The notes below the pieces were generated by a model. That model was not told where the DNA came from. It made no database searches and worked only from the letters and a program-made list of their open reading frames with translations. A DNA stretch of 64,000 bases. It comes from Echinarachnius parma. Lineage: Eukaryota > Echinodermata > Echinoidea > Clypeasteroida > Echinarachniidae. The stretch spans positions 43,896-107,895 of the forward strand of contig JBAMJV010003245.1 of the NCBI GenBank assembly GCA_037951105.1. The letters run 5' to 3'. This document shows positions 1 to 11,400 of the stretch, piece after piece. The position numbers and the translations under genes were made by a program. Every line of letters starts with the position of its first letter. Positions within the stretch are counted from its first letter, which is position 1.

Positions 1-1260
1 GGGGGGGGGGGGGGGGGTTAGATGTTAAGATGGTCGTGACCAGGCGGGTCGGAAGCAGTTTTGGATTGGAGGGGGGGGGGGGGCAAAACATATGGGGGAT
101 CACGATGTTGTGTGTGTAGGGGCTCATGCCCAACGACACAACCGCACAGTGCTGCCAGACATTGCAAGGAGCGATGCGACCGAGCCCGAGGGAGCGAAGT
201 GACTGAGCGGGGGTGTGGGAGGGGGTGTCCCCCCTCCCACGGTAGGTAGCTTTTGCATTTTTGGACTTGAAATTGTGCAATCTGGTGCTTGCCTAGATAG
301 GAAATTCGGGCTTACATTGACTGTATCTGGGAAAGCGTGTAATGATTTGATCGACCAGAAATATATATTTTCACGAAGAAAACAAATAATTGACACACAA
401 ATAAATATGCACCCCAACACAGGGAGCGAAGTGACTGAGCGAGGGGAGGGTGTGGGAGGGGGTGCCCCCCCTCCCACGGTAGGGAAATTTTGCATTTTTG
501 AACTTGTTATTGTGCAATCTGGTGCTTACCTAGATAGGAAAATCGGGCTTAACATTGACTGTATCTGGGAAAGCGTGTTATGATTTGATCGACCAGAAAA
601 CAAGAAAACAAATAATAGACAAACTAATGAATATGCACCCCAACACAAACACAAATATTGTATTTGTATTTAGCGTCATACACAGTTCCAACATCACTAT
701 ATGCCACATTATGTATGATCCAAAAAACTTAGCCTATTGCCAAGAATGAGTCCCGAGGGGCGAAGCTACCGAGGGCTGAGGCAGAGCCAAAGGGTTTGGG
801 AGGGGGTATCCCCCTCCCACGGAGAAGAGTTTGCATAGATATAGGCTACTTGAAATGGTGCAATTTGGTGCACGCACCGCAAGCAGCCAGAGCTATGCCA
901 GCCTACACTTGAACTACGTGGACCGGTATACAGAAACAAAAAATACTCACCCCAGACCATGCACAACAAACTGAGATAATCTGTTCGCGCGCGAAGCGCG
1001 CAGCGAAAATTGAAAGTGGATGTATAAATTACTTTTTTAACGTTAGAATTAACAAGTCTTAGCTCATACAACTAATGTTTTCTTTCCCACTCGTATACAG
1101 ATACACACAAAAAATATATATCCTTCCCTAAAAACCTGGGGGGGGGGGGGGGGATGATTGAACATGTCATCCCCGGCTTGTGAGGTGGGGGGGATGCATC
1201 CCCCTTATCCCCCCGTTGTCTACGCCCCTGAGTCAGAGGACTAAAGTGCCTTGTGTACAG
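1..1260. repeat. Diverged tandem repeat with G/C hairpin
   Basis: Two similar units begin near 193 and 424, and a weaker third near 752. Each opens with a 'GGGAGCGAAGTGACTGAGCG'-like segment, followed by the hairpin GGGAGGGGG-TGT-CCCCCCTCCC and an AT-rich tail ending near 'GATCGACCAGAAA'. Poly-G runs lie at 1-17, about 68-82 and 1138-1152. Short open frames here change with the repeat and match no protein family I recognise. A related inverted copy lies near 23,340-23,475, so this is a dispersed family. Confidence 0.7.
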
Positions 1261-1635
1261 CAAACATACAGTACATGCCTAGATATATTACAACGTTAAA
1301 TACAAATATTATTATTAAACATCAAAATACAACAAAATAATATATAAAATGTAATTGCTATATCTTATACTAAAATGATATAGGTCAAGATAAGACTTAT
1401 TATTGTGATAAGATGTGTACAATATTTAACTATTACTCATGATTGGTTACACAAAAAAAGGGACTAGAAAATAACATAGTTTAATACGTACTAATATATA
1501 TGCTAGTCAAACTAGCCCTTCTACCAAGAGATCATGTGAACTAAAAACAATTTAAAATATACTAGTATACATGTATACATAAATATTACAACAAATCAAT
1601 ATACAACTAACGAATGGGCTTCTTGTGATAGTCAA

Positions 1636-3017
1636 ATTTATATCCCTCATAAGATCGTTTTACCATTGTATTTGACAAATGATAGTTTTGGACAACACGC
1701 GCAATCCCCGCGCAATCATGTGACCGGGCTGTTAGCAAAAAATTAACACTAAAAGTTCGTTACGCGTTCGTCCCATAGATCATGTGTTTAAGCAAAATGC
1801 ACACGCGATCAAATTTGTGCAGTACTCTATGGCGCACACGTTCTAGTCACGTGATTGACATTACTGGTAAAAACTAACACCCTGGGAAGAAGAACGCCAA
1901 GACAGCCAATAAGCACATCCGTGGGAGCGCTAGCACGCATTCATCGCGTATGTGCGCAACTGCCAGCGTTGGTGCGCACTCAGTTTTGCGTCTTTGTGAT
2001 TGTGTGCGCAAAATAACAATGACTTTAAGCGTATTAGATGCGCTGTGGTTCTGGAGGCTCATACTGGCTTCATTAATGTCGATTGATTTTTATATCAAAA
2101 TTTACAAGCGATTTTATGAAATATTCAGAGATTATCACTTATTTTGCTATAAGCTGAACACAATCACTGATATTGATGAGTGATATAAAACAACTAACGA
2201 ATGTGCTTGATTGTGATAGGCAATCTATTACCTCGGTGGGCTCAAAATGACTATTACCCTCAGCTACGCTTCGGGTAATAATCATTTTGAGCCCACCTCG
2301 GTAATAGATTTGACTATCACAAAAAGCCCATTCGTTAGTTGTATACTATTACCGAGGTGGGCTCAAAATGATTATTACCCGAAGCGTAGCTGAGGGTAAT
2401 AGTCATTTTGAGCCCACCGAGGTAATAGATTGCCTATCACAATCAAGCACATTCGTTAGTTGTTTTATATCACTCATCAATATCAGTGATTGTGTTCAGC
2501 TTATAGCAAAATAAGTGATAATCTCTGAATATTTCATAAAATCGCTTGTAAATTTTGATATAAAAATCAATCGACATTAATGAAGCCAGTATGAGCCTCC
2601 AGAACCACGGCGCATCTAATACGCTTAAAGTCATTGTTATTTTGCGCACACTATCACAAAGACGCAAAACTGAGTGCGCACCAACGCGCTGGCAGTTGCG
2701 CACATACGCGATGAATGCGTGCTAGCGCTCCCACGGATGTGCTTATTGGCTGTCTTGGCGTTCTTCTTCCCAGGGTGTTAGTTTTTACCAGTAATGTCAA
2801 TCACGTGACTAGAACGTGTGCGCCATAGAGTACTGCACAAATTTGATCGCGTGTGCATTTTGCTTAAACACATGATCTATGGGACGAACGCGTAACGAAC
2901 TTTTAGTGTTAATTTTTTTGCTAACAGCCCGGTCACATGATTGCGCGGGGATTGCGCGTGTTGTCCAAAACTATCATTTGTCAAATACAATGGTAAAACG
3001 ATCTTATGAGGGATATA
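1636..3017. repeat. 1.4 kb near-perfect palindrome
   Basis: The left arm (about 1636-2308) is repeated in reverse complement at about 2345-3017, around a spacer of about 36 bp. Mirrored 77-codon frames at 1950-2183 (+) and 2470-2703 (-) differ at only a few residues, so the arms are almost identical. Each arm contains a smaller hairpin near 2220-2310 and 2347-2437 with stem 'GGGCTCAAAATGA'. The spacer is an inverted copy of the left flank (about 1603-1636). It could be a foldback transposon or an assembly artefact. No gene is recognised. Confidence 0.85.
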
Positions 3018-3235
3018 ATCAATATTATACAATTGTAGTAATGCCGACTCTTCATACGTTTTTGGTAGAACATCAATGAAACAATATTTCTTATACAATT
3101 TACGAAATCTATAATATCGTGACATTTTACATTTTAAGTCGCATGGAAGTTCATTCCAAATTAGACTACTGCCCCAACTTTATGAAATGGGCTGTAGGCC
3201 TATTATTATCTGTCTCAATTTTTTACTATCTTGAA

Positions 3236-3353
3236 CTTTTTATGTTGTTATGTTATGTATCGTTATGTTATGTTATGCTACGTATGTTATGTTATGTTAT
3301 GTTATGTTATGTTATGTTATGTTATGTTATGTTATGTTTTATTATGTTATGTT
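3236..3353 (+). repeat. (TTATG)n microsatellite
   Basis: About twenty copies of the pentamer TTATG, slightly imperfect at the left end, followed by a T-rich run. Confidence 0.95.
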
Positions 3354-3779
3354 TTTTTTAAATTTTTTTATCTCCGAGTACGGCTACGAATACGCATGGG
3401 CAATTGGGCACGCATGATTGATACCTATACCCCGTCCGATCCCGTCAATCAACTTATCATGACTCCCCGGGATTATGGCATCACGAAGCTGGGTTCAGTA
3501 AAATAAGTCTTATCTAATGGAAGGGGCGAAGAGCTATCATGATTCATACTAAAATGTTGTCCATCGATCCCTTTCTAACCCCACAGACCGCCCATCGACT
3601 CTCTCTATCATAGGGCTATCATAATGAAAGAGCGCCAACAATCAGTTTACCCCTTGAATCCTTGGCGCAGGCGGGTAGTAGAGCAGATAAGTGTAATAAT
3701 CGTTCAAAGTTTGATACAAGCAACATACTCCGTATGCAGACTACCTTAGGGACACTTTTTAGAAAAAAACATTTAGACA

Positions 3780-4645
3780 CGCGAAAATCCAAGATGGCGG
3801 CCATTTTCCAAGATGGCCGCCCAAAAGCTACTTTTTGATATAAAACATGACTGAGTTGGCCGATTTTAATAATCTTGGTGTCGTGTTATATGTTTATTGA
3901 CATGCTGAATACGATGGTGATACATACGGACCCATATGATGGCCAAAATCCAAGATGGCCGCCATTTTTCCAAGATTGCCCCCAAAAGGTACTTTTTAAT
4001 ATAAAAATTTACTGAGTTGGCCGGTTTTGATAATCTCGGTGTTGATTTATATGTTTCTTGATATGCTAAAAACGATGGTGATATAATACGGACCCATTTG
4101 ATAGCAAAAATCCAAGATGGCAGCCATTTATTCAAGATGGTCGCCAAAAGCTCCTTTTTGAAAGCTCCTTTTTTGTATAAAAATTGACTGAGTTGGCTGA
4201 TTCTAATAATCTTATTAGTGTTAATTTAAATGTTAATTGACATATTTAAAACGATTGTAATACAAAAGGACCAATATAATGGAGAAAATCCAAGATGGCT
4301 GCCACTTTCCAAGATGACCGCCAAGGCAAATTTTTTTTTTTTTTTGGAAGTTGACTGAGTTTCCCGATTTGTATTATCTTGCTGCGATTTATATGTGACC
4401 TGATAATATGCAGAAGACGATTTACATACAGACATATGAAATGGCGAAAATCCAACATGGCGGCCATTTTTCAAGACGGTTGTCAAAAAGCATTTTACAA
4501 TTTTTCAACTGACTGAGTTGGCTATATAAGCTTTGTACTGATTAAAAGTTTTTTTTTGATGAGCTGAAAACTATTTTCATACAAATGGATCTAAATAATG
4601 GTAAAATCGAACATGGCGGCCATTTTACAAGATGGCGTAGCTAGG
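3780..4645 (+). repeat. ~161 bp tandem repeat, six units
   Basis: The motif AAATCCAAGATGG (or a close variant) occurs near 3785, 3946, 4108, 4286, 4448 and 4604, giving spacings of 161, 162, 178, 162 and 156 bp. Each unit also holds 'GACTGAGTTGGC' and a segment near 'ACGGACCCATATGATGG'. The short minus-strand frames reading MA[AT]I.. are translations of this repeat, not genes. Confidence 0.9.
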
Positions 4646-5173
4646 GGATAGAGGAGGGATTCGCCATCTCTCCCTAGGGAAATCATGATTTCACTTGTTC
4701 ATGTTTTGGTAAAGGCTGCTACCTTATAGGAAATATTGCCCTAAAACTTTGTTTGCCACCCCTCTCATCATTGGTAGTCCTTTGGTTATGCTTCTGGACT
4801 TTTGAGATGAATGAGTGACAATAATTGTACGATTTAAATCATTATGAACGCGCTAAGGGTCCTTATACATTTTTGTTCACCAATATTTTTAAAACGATTG
4901 GGCTACGCACAAACCAGCTACAATGCCGTGCATCGTCCCATCCCCCATTTTGGATAAATGCTGCCTATGCCCTGAACCTGTGTATATCAGCAGAAAATCA
5001 ATCAATTGCAAAAAACAAATTTTAACGTGTTTGGAGTCCATTTTCATTGAATGAATTATTTTCCCCACATCCCGGTTAGCATGTCCAAATCTCCACCACC
5101 ACCCTCCCAGCCCCCATTAGGCTCATAGCCTGAGACTGGCAACGCCATGGTCCTTTTTACGATATATACCCAG

Positions 5174-5893
5174 ACAATGGGCCGTATGCATAAACACAAG
5201 CAATTGCTTATAAGCAATTGCTTTAAGCACAAGCAAGAGCTTGTCAAGCAAAAGATCAAGTTCAAGCAATTGCTTAAATTCATATGCACAAGCTTTTGCT
5301 TGTGCTGAAACCTTTTGCTTGCACTGCCTAAGCAATTGCTTACGTGTTGGACAAAGGATCGTCACGGTTGTGCGAACATCGCACTGCAGGACAACAACGC
5401 TTCGTGCCCGACCTGGCAGCACTATTTTTGCTTACGCAAATAGGGGGAAACAGCACAGAGCATTAGGGCGGTTTCTGTGCAGATCGATGGACGAAAAATG
5501 CCGAAAAAAGTCTAAAATAAGAGAAATTTGATTAAATATGAAATCACAACATAACCTCTGGAATAAGGAGCTCGTAATCATCCTGAAACGATATGAAAAT
5601 GTGATCCTTAAACGCGAATGTCCTGAGTAAGCAAGAGCTCAAGCTGGATCTAGATGTGCTTGAAAAAACGCAAGCAATTGCTTATCAAGACAAGTAAAAG
5701 GTTCGTTTCTGCATACGGTTTTAAGCAATTGCTTGTTTGGTAAGCAATTGCTTACGAGCAGTAAGCAATTGCTTGTGCTTGTAAGCAAATGATTTTGCTT
5801 GCAAGCAATTGCTTGTTTTCATGCATACCGATTCAAGCAAAAGGCTAGCACACGCAATTGCTTGTTTTTATGCATACGGCCCATTATCTTGTA
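5174..5893. mobile_element. Foldback element rich in AAGCAATTGCTT
   Basis: The ends are inverted copies: GGGCCGTATGCATAAA near 5178 and TTTATGCATACGGCCC near 5867. Inside are many perfect or near copies of the 12-bp palindrome AAGCAATTGCTT, clustered at 5195-5345 and 5670-5865. The middle (5345-5640) lacks them. It is inserted within the larger 3640-8110 element. It has no transposase frame and looks like a MITE. Confidence 0.75.
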
Positions 5894-6379
5894 AGAGTTT
5901 GGTCTGTTATTTGCTTCTCTGTAATGATTCAGTTTGGGTTGTAAGTATAATTTATTACACATTGACTCGGATACTAGTCACCCAGCTATCACCTATATGG
6001 ATCCAAGTATGTCAGTCTCTAAAACATGTAATAGCCCACTCCAGGCTCATCATTTCCTCAAGTATGATGACCATTCAGGGTGTAAAGATAAACCTGCTAA
6101 TTTGACCAACCATCATGAGCAAGTAGTGTAAACTCAGTCCCACTTCAATAAGAGAATGGTCAAGCAATTGAACATATCCCAGGAAATGGATGAACCCCTA
6201 AAAGAAAATAATATGCAAGACACTAATGATCTGTAATGCACCTCATTTGATGTTGCTAAACTATTATATTTGCACTGATATGTACATATCATGCTTCAGG
6301 AATGGTTCAAAGGCATGGGTAAGGGGATGGATATGCAGACAGCATAATTAGGTTCTTTATATATATCATACGTCCTAGA

Positions 6380-7380
6380 CACTAGATTTAATAAATGTTA
6401 CGGAAATCTATTTTTCGAAACTTTTGGGATATAAAAAAATGTTGCCTTTTATTTGAAATAGCAATATTTTGGACCATGGTTCCCTGAAAAGATAAAGGCT
6501 GACATCATCAAAAGGAGGAACGGCCGGTGTGACCAGTATCGGTGTCCATCTATACAATGTGGTATATCGAATAGTAACCAGAGGTGATAATAAGGAAGCT
6601 GCAAAAATATCTACAGTAATGTGTTTGGTATATGCCAACTGAGAAGAGATCGGAGGGTAGTTTAATCTGAACATATGAATTGATCTGGGTGTATAAAATA
6701 CTGTTTTATGCATACTGTACATGAACTCCCAATACATTATTAATGATTAAAATCGTATTATTCTCTTAATAAACATGTTAGGCATATATTCAGGAGGCCA
6801 GGGGTTTGGACGGACCAGGATGAGGTAAAGAGATCGTTCAGGGATAGGAAATAGCAATAAAGGAGCAGCCTATCAAAAAATCAAGAACAAGAGAATCCAT
6901 TACGGGGGGGGGGGGGGGGGGGGGGCACTCAAATATATTGACGGGGTGTGCCTCACGGAATTCTGATATGGGGGTCTTAAAAGCTGACTACAAGCAACAC
7001 ATATAGGGTCTTTGGAGCTACAAAAACCATTAAACGCGAGTTAAGAGGTCTAAGGAGCAGACTAAAACTACAAAATACATGGACTTGGAGCTACCAAAGA
7101 CCTACGGAAACCCTCAAATGGTGGTCCAAGGAGCTGACTAGAAGAAGAATAATAGACTCGACACCACTCAACCACCTAGCCAAGTCATTCCGGGGTCTAT
7201 GGAGCGGCAATTTTTGAAAATCTGGTATCTTGAGAGTGGCAATCAGGTGTGAAACGGGGGTTTTGTAAGCGGCACGTACCCGTCTTACATTATACATGAG
7301 TTCCCCCCCCCCCCCAGTTGGTTATATAGCCATATATCCCTTAGCTACGCCATTGTTTAGGTCCTTAAATAACACAAATG
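6380..7380. other. Interior of composite element, no gene
   Basis: AT-rich sequence with a poly-G run at about 6905-6925 and a poly-C run near 7303-7315. I see no plausible gene. The longest frame is a 109-codon minus-strand frame (6408-6737) without recognisable motifs. Confidence 0.5.
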
Positions 7381-7995
7381 TTTTCAGCACATCAAGATAC
7401 ATCAAAAGACACCGGGAATATCAAAATCGATCAACCCCGTTAATTTGTATATATCAAAAGTAGGTTTTTAACGGTTATATTGTAAAAGGGCAGCTATTGG
7501 AGATTTTTTTTAACCATTAAATTAGTTAAATGTATCACAATCGTTTCCAGCATTCCAAGAAGCAAAATTCGACACCAAGATTATTAAAATTGGCAAAATC
7601 GCTATTTTTTTAATTCAAAAATTAGTTTTGGGGCGGCCATCGTGGAAAATGGCTGCCATGTCGATGTTTCGCCATCATATGGGTCCGTATGTGTCATAAT
7701 CGGTTAAAGCATATCAATACACATCGAAATTGACACCAAAATAGTTACGAACTCGGTCAATTTTTATATCAAAAAGTAGCTTTTGGGGGCAATCTTGGAA
7801 AAATGGCGGCCATCTTGGATTTTGGCCATCATATGAGTCCGTCTGTATCATCATCGTGTTCAGCATGTCAATAAACATATAAAACGACACCAAGATTACT
7901 CAAATCGGCCAACTCAGTCAATTTTTATATAAAAAAGTAGCTTTTTGGCGGCCATCTTAGAAAATGGCCGCCATCTTTGATTTTCGCTTGTCTAA
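7380..7995 (-). repeat. ~161 bp tandem repeat, inverted array
   Basis: Reverse-complement relatives of the 3780-4645 array: 'GGCCATCTTGGATTTT'-type segments recur near 7640-7670, 7805-7822 and 7960-7985. Three to four units, more diverged toward the left end. Confidence 0.85.
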
Positions 7996-8110
7996 ATGTT
8001 TTTTTCTAAAAAGTGTCCCTAAGGTAGTCTGCATACGGAGTTTGTTGCTTGTATCAAACTTTGAACGATTTCCATGATAGTTTACACTTATCTGCTCTAC
8101 TAGGGGTAAA

Positions 8111-8433
8111 CGTATTATACTCACTCGGCCTCTAACACGCCCATTGATGGTGCGTGCGCCTTTTACGATCGCATCTCTGATCAGCACGTGTTTGATGCGC
8201 TCGAGCATTCAGCGCATGCAACGTTCTGTGTTTACATTTACAACTATACGGCATGTAGTGCATGTGATCGACAACAAAATTGTAGTTACATCAGCGGTAA
8301 CTAATTGCATAATCTCACTGATTTACGGCATTGCCTATGCCTTTAGCTTTAGGGAAGGAGCTAAGATCCTGTTCTATCGTAGGTTTGTGCCATTGTGGTT
8401 TATAATTAATTTGGTTGACCCTTTTATTCAGCA
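8111..8433 (+). other. Upstream region of gene 1
   Basis: Unique-looking sequence between the composite element and the first coding exon. It is richer in CpG than its surroundings and holds one CACGTG E-box near 8175. A pyrimidine tract plus TTCAG at 8420-8431 just before the ATG could be a splice acceptor, so an untranslated first exon further upstream is possible. No TATA box is convincing. Confidence 0.35.
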
Positions 8434-8499
8434 ATGAATGGGAAGGATAAGGATTCGATTGAGCTAAGCGGGAATACTGAGATGTCTTCCCCCAAACCG
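8434..8499 (+). CDS. Gene 1 exon 1 (residues 1-22)
   Basis: ATG to a GTGAGA donor, phase 0. It encodes a hydrophilic cytosolic N-terminus ([12 protein letters not shown]...). An in-frame TGA at 8416-8418 precedes the ATG. Met17 is a second, less favoured possible start. Confidence 0.8.
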
Positions 8500-11400
8500 G
8501 TGAGAAATAACAAGTAATTTCTGTTTGTAAAACTTGCTGAACGAATAAATTGTTGAGTCTGTTGTTTGTGTGTTAATGCATGTGTGTGTGTGTGTGTGTG
8601 TGTGTGAGATTTGTTATGAGATTTTGTTTTGTGTGTAGATGTTACAAAAGTGAACTAACGCCGCACAGATCGGCAGTGAATCATCATTCTTTTTGTTGAA
8701 TGTTGATGGTCACAAGAACAAATTCAGGTTGACTGGATTTGGCTGGAATAATTTAATAAATAAACGATAAAACCACTCTCAATTAACAAATATTATCAAG
8801 CTGACCTTGAGTTGAAGTTGAAGGCCACAAAACAGCTTCAAAATACCAGTTTATGTATCAATTTTTTTTTTGCTTATTGGTCCCGTTTTGAGAGCCTTCT
8901 CTACCTTCTTCTTTGCCAGCATTCTCTACCAACACGTGCCGGCATTCTCTACCAACACGTGGGTCCCGTGTATGGGAGAACCAATCCTCATGCATGCTAA
9001 AGAACGCATCTCATTTTTTCGTAAAGAGCATGGGAGAAATCCCGGTGGGTGTTTACACATTTAAATAACAGTGCGGGAATGGGTAAATTGTTTCGACCCC
9101 TCGTGGTCCAGCTTAGTAAATACTTTGTGTAGTTTGAAAAATTGTTATTTGGGCATTGATGCCTACCTTGAGAAATAGCTTTACTGTATTTGGGGTATAA
9201 GCTTACCTGTATGACACTACACACTAGTGTTGCGGTGTCGTTAAAAATTATTTCCAAACCAATCCAATCTACCAACACGTGCCCACGACTACCAAAAGCG
9301 TGCCCAGACATGGCATGCATGACTAAAAGAACTGATGTTCTATAGACACAAATTGTGAAGAGCATATATATCGGCTGCCCATATATCTGGGCCCCGTAAC
9401 ATAAAGATTCACGATTAATCGTACGATTAATCGTGAATCTTAATGTTACGGGGCCAGGCTCTGTTGGTTCTTTTAGTCATGCATGCCAAGTCGTGGGCAC
9501 ATCTACTACAAGTCAGCTGGACCATTTACACGCAATACACGTTAAATATGGTGTAGCAAAGCCATACCGGCCATTTGTACTATTGCGCAATCCAATTCCT
9601 GTTCAACAGTCGATCGCTGTGTTTTAGGAAGCCTCGCTACGGAAAACAGACTGGAAATAATCTTCTTTTTTTAACATAAATTTTGCAATCTTCAAAGCAA
9701 AAGAGTTGGTATTTATTTCAAATTATATGAATTGTGGATCACATTTTAAAACAAAAGTTTTTTTTTATTTGCTTGTTCATGGACGGAGGAATCAGCCAGC
9801 AAAATGTGCAGCAAGCACATTTTTTTAATAATTGGTATTCTTACGTCTGTCCACATTATAGGGAAAGATGACCCTTATCCTGACCATAACTTCTGCAGAA
9901 GCTGTGTTATTATTATTAATATCATCATCATCGTCATCGTCATCATCATCATCATCATCATTGCTGTTGTTATTTTATATTTATTGTTACATATTTTTAT
10001 ATATTTTTATATAGTTATTTGTATTTTGTACTGTTATTATTAATATAATTATTCTTTTATATGTTCATACAGGGAAAGATGACCTTTAGCCTGGCCATAG
10101 CCTGTGCAGCTGCCGTGTTGGGATCGTCACTCCAGTTTGGCTACAACACTGGTGTCATCAATGCTCCCCAGTCAGTAAGTAATGCAGGCCCAACCGGAAT
10201 TCTCTTCAAAGACGTGCCCACGATTGGGCAATGCAGAAATTAATTTATAATTGCAGGGGGCTACTTTTTAAATCTGATGGATATATCACAAAATATTTCA
10301 CATAATACCCTACTCATTTCAGGGGGCTATTTGAAAATTTGGGGGCAATATCGCCCTCGGCCCCCGTATATTTCCTACCTTGCGATTGGGCATGCATGAT
10401 CGACTAAAAGAACCCATGCGCTATACGAATGGCATCTATTAAAACATGGGTTCTTTTAGTCAGGCATATACCAAGTCCTGGGCACGTCTTCAAAGAGAAT
10501 GCAGGCCCAACCTACAGTAAAACCTTTCTTAGTGGCCACTTGTCTATAAACCTGCCTATACAGGGTGGCCCCCAAAAAACGGAATGGGGCACTTCCCAAA
10601 ATATAGTAACAACAATATTTTGTCCATCGGATAGGGTGTCTTTTCCAATGAAAAACGATACCAAGATCAGTAATTTTGGTTGTGTAGTTTTTGTTTTATG
10701 GCGCTCTGAGTGACACTGTGTCAGGTTCCCATTTTTGTCAATTTTTACCAAGTCAGTGCCTGATAAATCGCACTTCCTGCCTGTCATAGCGTCGTATAAC
10801 CATGCCCATTCTCTCGGCACACAGCTGAATGCACACTAACAGTGTATGCTCGTATTGCTCATTGTTCAATGCTATGACGGGCAGTAGCCTAAGTGCGATT
10901 TATCAGGCCCTGATTTGGTAAAAATTGACAAAAATGGGAACCTGACATCGTGTCACTCAGAGCACACTAAAACAAAACCTACACGACCAAAATTATTGTT
11001 CTTGGTATCATTTGTCATTGGAAAAGACCCTATCCCGATGGACACAATCATTTTGTTACTACATTATATTTTGGGAAATGCCCCGTTCTGTTTTTTTTGG
11101 GCCACCCTGTATAGTGACGACCTCCAAAAGTTAGCCCCTGCAGAGCAAAACTGTGTTATGGAACCTGTCTGTATCTAGAGGTTACTCATCTTAAGTAGCC
11201 ACTTGTCTAGTTTCCCTTTGGTGGTCACTGTACACAGGTTTGACTGTATAGTACTGTTGTGTGTCGTAGGCAATGCATATAGACTTGTTTGTATTTGTTG
11301 ACAGCCCTATGATCCTACTACGTAATACATCAGCCCTATCCTATCCATTCACTCTGCCTGGCCCCACTGTGAATGGTGCAATGAAGAGTAGCTAATTACC

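Larger units (their letters stand above)
3640..8110. mobile_element. Composite non-autonomous element with inverted arrays
   Basis: The segment at about 3640-3790 (containing 'AGTAGAGCAGATAAGTGT' and 'AAGTGTCCC' in opposite strands) recurs in reverse complement at about 7985-8110. Both are followed inward by arrays of the same ~161 bp repeat in opposite orientations. That gives a 4.5 kb element with long terminal inverted repeats bounded by GTTTACCCC and GGGGTAAAC. No frame inside exceeds about 110 codons and none looks like a transposase, so it would need enzymes supplied in trans. Each end has its own indels, so it is not very young. Confidence 0.7.
8500..10072 (+). other. Gene 1 intron 1
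   Basis: Contains a TG microsatellite (8578-8606), a foldback cluster at 9276-9515, a relic of exon 2 (9862-9908), and ATC/ATT-rich simple sequence (9905-10060) before the acceptor. Confidence 0.8.

Noticed and set aside
1950..2703. Mirrored 77-codon frames as a gene pair
   Set aside because: They are the same sequence in the two arms of the palindrome and show no protein-like constraint.
3780..4645. CRISPR-like array
   Set aside because: Units are ~161 bp and diverge along their whole length, with no short identical repeats and unique spacers; the genome is eukaryotic.
8144..8437. 97-codon frame overlapping the gene 1 start as an upstream coding exon
   Set aside because: It is in a different frame from the GLUT ATG and matches no family; the GLUT frame has an upstream stop.
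8160..8960. CACGTG E-boxes as glucose-response elements
   Set aside because: Isolated 6-mers without the paired spacing of known carbohydrate-response elements; chance occurrence is likely.
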